Source: Spirosoma endbachense (GTDB lineage Bacteria > Bacteroidota > Bacteroidia > Cytophagales > Spirosomataceae). Taken from it: a stretch of DNA of 64,000 bases. The position numbers were made by a program, and so were the translations under genes. Under the pieces are notes generated by a model. It saw only the letters and a list, made by a program, of their open reading frames with translations, made no database searches and was not told where the DNA came from. Shown here one piece after another: positions 53,898-60,931 of the stretch; position 1 is the first letter of the stretch, and each line of letters opens with the position of its first letter. The DNA is taken from contig NZ_CP045997.1 in the NCBI RefSeq assembly GCF_010233585.1, positions 6,347,545-6,411,544 of the forward strand, written 5' to 3'.

Positions 53898-54611
53898 ATG
53901 GCAAAAAACGCATACAAATGGCTCTCCGATTTTAAGGATCGTTATAAAGCTAGTCCGTCTTTTTTAGCTTCTATGGACCATGAATTAAGAAAAGAATATA
54001 CCAAATTGACGAATAAAGAATTTGATATACTTTATCTTTTCATCGAGTTTCAGGACAATTTGAAGTATGATAAACAGACTAATGAAGCCGCTTTAGAAGC
54101 AAGTCCTCGTTTTGTAGTGAATTATGCTGGAGAGGCAATAATTACTTGGAAGCATAAATATGAATCTAATCTGATACTGCCTGCTGATGATATTCAGCCA
54201 TATGAGGTTAGTTTTAAGTGGTCAAAATTAGCACTGCCCAACCTCCCAACGGATAAACCAGCCAAAGAGGATTTGGCGAAGAAACTTGGGTTACAACTTA
54301 GCTATGTCTTAATTGACAAAACATTCATTGCTTCATTAGACATTAGTTTTCATGTTCAACTAGAAGATCCATTGATAATAGAAACCTTATCGACACACCT
54401 TGGCACTATTATAAACGAGTGGAATCGGCTGGCGGCAGAAGATGAGACCAAACAAAAAGGTTTTATCCATAATCTGTTACTAGAGAGTATAGAGCAGGAT
54501 GTTGCTATTTTCACGATTGATACGGGTTCCTCTGGTTATGACGGATTGAAATTAATTCTTGCTGAACTCAATGATCCTGTCTGGGGCGTCAGAAAAGTAA
54601 CAATTGACTAA
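53898..54611 (+). CDS. Hypothetical cytoplasmic protein in the toxin-like locus
   Basis: A 237-residue A+T-rich soluble protein with no signal peptide (MAKNAYKWLSDFKDRY). It is acidic and mixed alpha/beta; a segment LSYVLIDKTFIASLDISFHV and ITWKHKYESNLILPADDIQP are the most ordered parts. I do not recognise it. Its place behind the DUF1493-like gene suggests another immunity or orphan gene, possibly a leftover from a former cassette. It converges on the kinase gene. Confidence 0.6.
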   Translation: MAKNAYKWLSDFKDRYKASPSFLASMDHELRKEYTKLTNKEFDILYLFIEFQDNLKYDKQTNEAALEASPRFVVNYAGEAIITWKHKYESNLILPADDIQPYEVSFKWSKLALPNLPTDKPAKEDLAKKLGLQLSYVLIDKTFIASLDISFHVQLEDPLIIETLSTHLGTIINEWNRLAAEDETKQKGFIHNLLLESIEQDVAIFTIDTGSSGYDGLKLILAELNDPVWGVRKVTID

Positions 54612-54771
54612 TTCTCGTTTGCTAAACCAAACCAAACAGGTTCCACCAGTAGCCTGAGTCGTTAACTCCTGGCGTTGCTCGAAAAACCAGGCCAGGCTTG
54701 GTGATGCTTGACTTGATAATGTCCATCTTATCAGGACAAACTTGCCAAATAGGTTTACACTAAATAGGCAC

Positions 54772-55821
54772 TTACACCAGCGGTAAGGTAACGCGAAACT
54801 CGCTTCCGTCGTCCTCAATGATGGGAGTGGGTCGGCCCAGCATCTGGTACTTGGTAATTATGTTGCTCAGTCCTATGCCGTTGCTCAGCCCCCGCGTAGA
54901 CTTACGCTGTATATTGTTCTTGACAATCAATTGGTTATCCTGATTGGTGTACAGGTAGATGGTCAGTGGTTGCTCGGGTAGCACAACGTTATGCTTGACG
55001 GCGTTCTCAATCAGCAGTTGGAGCGTCAGGGGTGGGAGTTGGCGATCTTCGTTGCCGGGCAGAACATGCGTCGTTAAGATAAGCGAATCGCCGTGGCGGG
55101 TTTTGAGTAGGTGGTAATAGGAGTTGAGGAAGTCCAGTTCAGCCGCGAGCGGCACCAGCGGAGAGTCGTTACAGCGGAGTAAGTACCGGTACACCGAGCT
55201 CAATTCCTCGCTGAAGGTTTCGGCCTTCTTCGGATCTTCGCTGATTAGTGCAGTTAGTGAATTGAGGCTGTTGAATAGAAAATGTGGATTGACCTGCTGG
55301 CGGAGAGCATCTAATTCGGTTTGCATCTTCGCCTTCTTGTGAGCTTCGGCATCCGTTAACGCTAATCGATATAGTTTCAGATAATAAATTACTTCATAGA
55401 CTCCCCCTACAATGAAGGCAAACAAAATGGCCATGACGATGTGCGTCACGTATACGCGGAGCGTTGGGGTATGAACCAGTCCTGTCGGGTCAATTTGGCT
55501 AAGGCCCCAGGTTTCGAGGGGCTGCAACAGGGCTGTCAGCACCGCATAACCGGCAAACGTAAGCAGAACACGCCGGCCGGTATTATCAATTTGAAAATAG
55601 TTGGCTCGTGCCTGGAATACCCACCAGCGTAATAACTCCCACAATGCGCCCGTCGTTATCAGCCCCCAGCCAAAGGTCAGCCCGACCAGTGGCCAGGCAA
55701 AGCCGTACTCACGTGTGTAGAAGTACACAAACGGTAAAACCGCCACCGGAATGCCGATGATCCGAAACCATTTATCGTTTGGTTTAGCGCGTTGCGGATC
55801 GACCGAGATTATTGTTTGCAC
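54772..55821 (-). CDS. LytS-type sensor histidine kinase
   Basis: A 349-residue membrane kinase with the same length and plan as the pair at 36446-38541. The phosphoacceptor is His180 (QQVNPHFLFNSLNSL). N-box: IENAVKHNVVLPEQP. Short Gly box: NGIGLSNIITKYQML. About four membrane helices occupy residues 20-150. No adjacent response regulator. The gene carries the region duplicated as a relic at 53719. It lies between the toxin-like locus and the second REP-like palindrome. Confidence 0.93.
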   Translation of the reverse strand: MQTIISVDPQRAKPNDKWFRIIGIPVAVLPFVYFYTREYGFAWPLVGLTFGWGLITTGALWELLRWWVFQARANYFQIDNTGRRVLLTFAGYAVLTALLQPLETWGLSQIDPTGLVHTPTLRVYVTHIVMAILFAFIVGGVYEVIYYLKLYRLALTDAEAHKKAKMQTELDALRQQVNPHFLFNSLNSLTALISEDPKKAETFSEELSSVYRYLLRCNDSPLVPLAAELDFLNSYYHLLKTRHGDSLILTTHVLPGNEDRQLPPLTLQLLIENAVKHNVVLPEQPLTIYLYTNQDNQLIVKNNIQRKSTRGLSNGIGLSNIITKYQMLGRPTPIIEDDGSEFRVTLPLV

Positions 55822-55853
55822 GTAAAATCAGCGCTATAAGCTACTAGTTAAGA

Positions 55854-55933
55854 CTTTCGCTCAGTAGCGTTGGCGTGCCACGGTTTAATGACGTTCTTAA
55901 CAACCGTGGCACGCCAACGCTACTGAGCGAAGG
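55854..55933. repeat. REP-like palindrome, copy B
   Basis: A 32-bp stem with one mismatch (55854-55885 with 55902-55933) and a 16-base loop. It carries the shared CTTTCGCT end and GTGCCACGGTT core, but the mid-arm (CAGTAGCGTTGGC) differs from copies A and C, showing divergence of the arms in step with each other. Confidence 0.88.
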
Positions 55934-56063
55934 CCCTGCCAGTATAAAAATACAAACTTTATGATGATTGCCAAAGATAGATTGTTCTGAAGTATTCCGA
56001 CGCAATTGAGACGTAGCTTCTAATAAATCTGGCTTTTCGTTTGCCGGGAGATCACATAGGACT

Positions 56064-57542
56064 TTATCGAGCGATAACTTTCACCGGTTTGCCCCGTGCA
56101 ATACGGTCGTCGGCTTTTTGGCCATTCAACACGCCCAGTTCTTCTACACGATTGGCGGGCATTCCTAACCCGATCATCACCTCGCGGAAGGAACCATCCC
56201 GAGGGGCCGTCTTGATTTGTATGCGCTCTGGTTTGCGATTGAGTTTGTCGGGGTCGGTCAGGGATTGAAAATTCCCGGCAACCTGCTTGAATGTACCGAA
56301 GGCGTTTGTGAAATCGGCAGCACTCGACAGTCCATGCAGGGCATATACCGCATTGTTATACTGAATCAACCAGGTGCCAATCTGGAGCGCCGTTTTAGGG
56401 TCCTGTGTCTGTTGCGGCTGACCCTGTTGCTGTTGGGTCTGTTGCCGTGAAATAAGCACATAGGCCGGGTTGCCGTTAATGGTGGTTTTGGTCGATTCCA
56501 ATACGTTCAGACTCAGTTCTTTTACCAGATTTTGAGAAGCTTCATCCAGCGAATTGCCTTTCGCCAGCATTAAAATCATTGCTGATTTGCCATCCTTGTC
56601 GGCCATCTGAAATTGGCTGGGAGAGTTCTGAGACTGCCAGCCACTGGGAACCGGAAACTGAAATCGTAGCTCTGGGTGGTAGAACTTGCCATTTTCCACA
56701 AATCCCTGTTTGGGATCTTCCCCGTACGTAATACCATCGATTAGCCGCAGATAGGTGTCGCCTTCTACCCGATAAGAAGCGGGGTGCTGCGCCTGATAGT
56801 CTTTGGCCAGTTCGTGAACCCGGCTGAACCGATTGCCTGGGTCAGGGTGAGTAGACATAAACTGCGGCACTGCTTGCCCGGAGTTCTCCGAGATGCGTTT
56901 GAGTGTGCCAAAAAAATCAGCCATTTGATGGGCATCATAGCCAATTTTACTGGAATACTCCACGCCAAGTTTGTCGGATTCTGATTCGTGGTCGCGGCTG
57001 TATTTCAGCGATAAAAGACCCAATCCCTGCTGCAACGCTTCAATATTCTGCCCAACCACCTGAGGGGCTAAAACGGCTCCGCCAATTAGGGCTATCGTGC
57101 TCAGTAACTGACTTTTCTGAGAACGGGCTGCGTGCTTGGCAGTAATATGACCAATTTCATGCCCTAACACACCCGCAAATTCGGCTTCATTGTTGAAGTG
57201 CGCCAGAATGCCACGCGTGAAATACACGTAACCACCCGGCACCGCAAAGGCATTAACGACCGGCGAGTCGACAATAAAGAACTGATAGGGTAGCTCGGGT
57301 CGGTGCGAAACGTTGGCCATTGCCTTGCCTTTCTCGTTCATGAAAGCCTGAATTTTTTTATCTTCATATAAACCCATCGTAGCGACGACCGAAGGGTGCG
57401 ATTCCTTTCCGATTGCCAGTTCCTGTTCGGTTGACATCAGGCTCAATTCACGCTTACCCGTGACCGGATTACGGGCGCAGGCTGATGCAATGAATAAGGC
57501 AATAAAAGCCATAGACCGGTAGCAAAATGTGTAAGTTTTCAT
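56064..57542 (-). CDS. M48-family metalloprotease lipoprotein
   Basis: A 492-residue Zn-protease with a lipoprotein signal (lipobox ASAC, Cys22) from ATG 57542; the frame runs 35 codons further upstream without a signal. The metal motif HEIGH is at 128-132, with NAFAVPGGYVYFTRG before it and a third ligand region RDHESESDKLGVEY after. A Gln-rich stretch (QQQQGQPQQ) interrupts the C-terminal half. It probably turns over envelope proteins, as BepA-type lipoproteins do. Flanked by intergenic DNA on both sides. Confidence 0.92.
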   Translation of the reverse strand: MKTYTFCYRSMAFIALFIASACARNPVTGKRELSLMSTEQELAIGKESHPSVVATMGLYEDKKIQAFMNEKGKAMANVSHRPELPYQFFIVDSPVVNAFAVPGGYVYFTRGILAHFNNEAEFAGVLGHEIGHITAKHAARSQKSQLLSTIALIGGAVLAPQVVGQNIEALQQGLGLLSLKYSRDHESESDKLGVEYSSKIGYDAHQMADFFGTLKRISENSGQAVPQFMSTHPDPGNRFSRVHELAKDYQAQHPASYRVEGDTYLRLIDGITYGEDPKQGFVENGKFYHPELRFQFPVPSGWQSQNSPSQFQMADKDGKSAMILMLAKGNSLDEASQNLVKELSLNVLESTKTTINGNPAYVLISRQQTQQQQGQPQQTQDPKTALQIGTWLIQYNNAVYALHGLSSAADFTNAFGTFKQVAGNFQSLTDPDKLNRKPERIQIKTAPRDGSFREVMIGLGMPANRVEELGVLNGQKADDRIARGKPVKVIAR

Positions 57543-58098
57543 GTTCGTGTAGGAATATCGGATTAGTGGATTCACGCCGTTTGTATTGATCGACATGACT
57601 GTGTTTCGTGGGCGCTTTGCGGCAAGACTCCTGGGAATTTCAAACAAAGAGCGAAAGTCGCCCGAATTTCAAGGATTTCTACCAGTTAGAGATCGCAATC
57701 AGAATCATAGCTAAAAAGCTATAATTCATGGATTTCAGATCAAAACGCTCAACTCTATAACACGGGCCGGTCTGTGTTTTGTTTAAGGTCATTTTAATGT
57801 CAATCCTATAACTGGTCCGCTACGCCTTCAATAAAATCAGAGTAATTTTCCTTAATTTCTGCTCGCATGGGCGGTCATGAGGGTTTCATGCTGGCGGTTG
57901 GGCACATTTGCCCATGTTTTGCGTATGCTAAAACCTGAATTTGACAACGGTAAAAATTTGAGCTAGCGGTAATTGCGGGCACTCGGGCTGAGTACCATCA
58001 ACGATACCTCCAGTCGTTTACTGACAGGCACCGCTGGATATCGGGAGGAAGTGAACGTATATGGATCGACCGGTACAATAGCTCAACCGACAGGAGCA
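57543..58098. other. Intergenic region between the M48 and psuG genes
   Basis: No convincing gene. One 53-codon plus-strand frame (57973-58131, including LSTINDTSSRLLTGTAGYRE) has protein-like character and ends against the psuG stop, but it lacks a good start and a known family; it could be a relic. Confidence 0.4.
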
Positions 58099-59034
58099 CT
58101 AGTTTTCTTCAGGGAATGCCAACTCATTTGATGCAAATGCTACCGCAATTTTTGACCCAATCGCAGCATTGTTTTTTATCAGGGCAATATTCGCATGCAG
58201 GCTTTCTCCTTGTGTATGGCTGGCAATGTATTTCAGCAGGAATGGTGTAATATGTTTTCCCTTAATATGCTGGGCATCGGCAGCCGCTAAAGCCTGCTGA
58301 ATATATACTTCGATCTCATCTTTAGGTACTTGCTGGTGAGCAGGCACAGGATTCGCAATCAGTACAGACCCCTCCAGACCCATTTCCCATTTTGTTTTGA
58401 GGAGGGCTGCAATCTGTTCAGGTGTATCCAGGCGAAGGGGCGAGGCAAAATTGCTTTGGTTGCTATAAAAACCGGGCAGTTCGTCCTGACCAACGGTTAC
58501 CACGGGAATGCCTTTGGTTTCCAGATACTCCAGGGTAAGTCCAATATCCAAAATACTTTTGATGCCAGCAGAAACCACCGCCACCGACGTTTGCGCCATT
58601 TCGGTCAGGTCGGCCGATATATCCATGCTGTGCTCGGCTCCCCGATGAACGCCACCGATACCCCCCGTAACGAATAATTTGATGCCCGCCATAGCGGCAA
58701 TACGCATGGTAGCGGCCACGGTAGTAGCCCCATACAAATTTTGGCTAAGCACATAGGGAATATCACGCAGGCTGACTTTCCACACGTTTTTTTCCTGGCC
58801 AAAATAGCTGAGCTGCTCCGTACTTAAGCCCACGCGGCACTTGCCATTAAATATGGCAATCGTTGCAGGTATGGCCCCGTTAGCCCGTACTGTTTCTTCA
58901 ACACGGATGGCGGTTTCCACGTTTTGTGGCCAGGGCATACCATGGGAGATGATGGTCGATTCCAGCGCAACTACCGGTTTACCACTGGCAATGGCCTCTT
59001 GTACTTCAGGTTGTATCGCTAAATAGTTTCTCAT
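58099..59034 (-). CDS. psuG: Pseudouridine-5'-phosphate glycosidase
   Basis: A 311-residue enzyme that splits pseudouridine 5'-phosphate into uracil and ribose 5-phosphate. Landmarks are ALESTIISHGMPWPQN, FVTGGIGGVHRGAEHSMDIS, VVSAGIKSILDIGLTLEYLE and SVLIANPVPA, all typical of the YeiN family. I chose ATG 59034 (MRNYLAIQ); the open frame reaches 55 codons upstream into the kinase gene. It is downstream of psuK on the same strand with 47 bases between, so they form an operon. Confidence 0.95.
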   Translation of the reverse strand: MRNYLAIQPEVQEAIASGKPVVALESTIISHGMPWPQNVETAIRVEETVRANGAIPATIAIFNGKCRVGLSTEQLSYFGQEKNVWKVSLRDIPYVLSQNLYGATTVAATMRIAAMAGIKLFVTGGIGGVHRGAEHSMDISADLTEMAQTSVAVVSAGIKSILDIGLTLEYLETKGIPVVTVGQDELPGFYSNQSNFASPLRLDTPEQIAALLKTKWEMGLEGSVLIANPVPAHQQVPKDEIEVYIQQALAAADAQHIKGKHITPFLLKYIASHTQGESLHANIALIKNNAAIGSKIAVAFASNELAFPEEN

Positions 59035-59081
59035 CCTATGGGTTATCAGCAGGAAATCATCCATGAGTTGTTTGCGGTGGC

Positions 59082-60017
59082 TTACAGGGAATAATATTCC
59101 TGTGCTTTTTCTATTAATTTCTCCCGGGTTAAATGCGTCGCAATCGCGCCCTCTACCCGTAAAATTTCGCCAGCCAGCGTGTGTGCTAACTTTAGGCATC
59201 CTTCATCGGAATAACCCAAATATTTGCCTAAGACAAATCCACTCAGCGCCCCATCACCGGCACCGGTACAATCAGTTATATCAACGGCCAGTGCATGCAA
59301 TCGGGTCGCGTTATCTTTTGTGTATAAAACGGAACCTTCAGCCCCTTTATGCAGCCAGATTGCCTGGATACCCTGGTCAATTAATTCCTGAATCTGTTGC
59401 TCGGTAGTAACCGCATCAGCACTACAAAGAACTGGTAATTCATCTTCGTTCGGCGTTAGCAGGAATACTCCTTTCATGGTCACCTGCAACAACTTTCTGG
59501 CTGGTGGCACCGATACCGGTTCAATAATCAGGGGTATTCCTGACCTATTGCTAAAATCAACCAGCCATTGCAGTGATTGGACGGATAGATTGGTATCGGC
59601 CAATAAATAACAGGCTGAACCCAATAGGTCAGTCTGTTTTTCTAAATAGTCAGGCGTTAGCAAATGATCACTACTATTCGTAAGAAGTGCGGTATATAAT
59701 GAGCCATCGTGATTGATGATACCGGTATATTTTCCAGTAGAACCGGCATCGGCAAACAGGCTACTGGTTAAGCGTATCCCTGCATTAGTACAGCTATTTT
59801 TCAGCCAATTGCCGGTTGGGTCATCACCGAACACACTAATTAATTCGACCGGTACATCTAATAGGGCTAACTGATGAGCCAGGTTTCGACTCACTCCACC
59901 TGCCTTTTGCTGAACGCTGGCCATGTTTGTGGTAGCGGGTAATATGGGCTCGTTCACATAATACAATTCATCCACAAGAGCACCACCGATGCACACAACA
60001 GGTTTTGTCATTTCCAC
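59082..60017 (-). CDS. psuK: PfkB-family sugar kinase, probably pseudouridine kinase
   Basis: A 311-residue ribokinase-family enzyme. Landmarks are VVCIGGALVDELYYV at the start, GGVSRNLAHQLALL (substrate GG), and the ATP/anion-hole motif DITDCTGAGDGALSGF with catalytic Asp. Its position directly before psuG identifies it as the pseudouridine kinase (5'-phosphorylation), which feeds the glycosidase. The end product uracil can go to Upp in this window. A start two codons later (60011) is also possible. Confidence 0.9.
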   Translation of the reverse strand: MEMTKPVVCIGGALVDELYYVNEPILPATTNMASVQQKAGGVSRNLAHQLALLDVPVELISVFGDDPTGNWLKNSCTNAGIRLTSSLFADAGSTGKYTGIINHDGSLYTALLTNSSDHLLTPDYLEKQTDLLGSACYLLADTNLSVQSLQWLVDFSNRSGIPLIIEPVSVPPARKLLQVTMKGVFLLTPNEDELPVLCSADAVTTEQQIQELIDQGIQAIWLHKGAEGSVLYTKDNATRLHALAVDITDCTGAGDGALSGFVLGKYLGYSDEGCLKLAHTLAGEILRVEGAIATHLTREKLIEKAQEYYSL

Positions 60018-60195
60018 CTACAATTAGTTGCCACGTCACAACTGCGCCTGACAGGAGCTATTTCTACTTACTGTCGAAAGTATTAAATTATTTAGGTTAT
60101 GCATCCTGGCAAGTACGAATCTGCTGATACCTGGATATGGCTATTATATTTACTGGTCTCTATGCCAAATAAAGGCTATATAATTCGGGTATCTG

Positions 60196-60564
60196 CTAAG
60201 ATTCCTTATCATGTTGTGAGGTGCCGGATTTAAAGCTATTGAAAGGACTTATTCCAAGCTCAGCCCTAACCGCATCAATCCGCCGTCGCGATACGGGTAA
60301 GCGATGCCCGGTACGCAAAAGGACCTGAGCCGCCCGAGAAATTTCCTGCTCAAACCCAATGACATAGTGAGGGTTAATCAGCGCTGATTTATGAATCCGG
60401 ACAAACGACGGGAGTTGTTCGTCAAACCATTTCAGGGTTTGGGTCACTAAATACGTGGGGCGATTTGAAAAATAAATTCGGGCATAATTACGATCTCCCT
60501 GAATCCATACTATTGATTCAATGGCAATAGGATTTTCTAATCCGGCTACGTTGAGAGTAGACAT
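60196..60564 (-). CDS. Solo LytTR DNA-binding protein
   Basis: A 122-residue protein consisting of one LytTR domain (IVWIQGDRNYARIYFSNRP, RIHKSALINPHYVIGF, GHRLPVSRRRIDAV). No receiver domain. It is the second solo LytTR gene in the window, with no adjoining kinase. The closest LytS-type kinase gene (54772) is over 4 kb away. It may bind DNA independently or pair with a distant kinase. Confidence 0.9.
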   Translation of the reverse strand: MSTLNVAGLENPIAIESIVWIQGDRNYARIYFSNRPTYLVTQTLKWFDEQLPSFVRIHKSALINPHYVIGFEQEISRAAQVLLRTGHRLPVSRRRIDAVRAELGISPFNSFKSGTSQHDKES

Positions 60565-60741
60565 TAATAAACATCGATGGTGCGGTATAGGCTCTGCGCA
60601 TAGCTGGTTTATAGTTAGGAAATATACGCGGCTTAGCGGAAGCTGGATTGTTGCTCTGGTTTGAAGAAAGATTATAGGCTGAGGGATAACAGGTTGAAGG
60701 TTGAGTGTAGGCTAGCACTAGATAGTATTTTGCATCTTAGT

Positions 60742-60834
60742 AGGGCTTTCGCTCCGAGCCGTGCCACGGTTACTAATGATGCGCAAACAAACCACGGTCC
60801 GCCGTGCGGTGGCACGGCTCGAAGCGAAAGCCCT
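60742..60834. repeat. REP-like palindrome, copy C
   Basis: Outer arms 60742-60767 and 60809-60834 form a 26-bp stem with one mismatch and the same CTTTCGCT and GCCGTGCCAC sequence as copy A. An extra ACGGTCCGCCGTGCG block interrupts the inner right arm, so the inner stem is broken. It is the least perfect of the three. Confidence 0.88.
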
Positions 60835-60855
60835 GTTTATATAGGCTCAAATTCT

Positions 60856-60897
60856 GAAGGGTCGTTTTTTGCCAGAGCCGGCAAAAAACGACCCTTC
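60856..60897. repeat. 18-bp hairpin after the REP-like copy
   Basis: GAAGGGTCGTTTTTTGCC 60856-60873 pairs perfectly with 60880-60897 across a 6-base loop. It is 35 bases beyond the end of the ABC permease gene and could terminate it; the T run is inside the stem. Confidence 0.75.
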
Positions 60898-60931
60898 GGT
60901 CTGTTGCTTTTGAGTAGCAATCACTTATTGG

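Noticed and set aside
48352..55933. Composite transposon bounded by palindrome copies A and B
   Set aside because: No transposase, no target duplication seen, and copy C lies outside; the copies fit dispersed repeats better.
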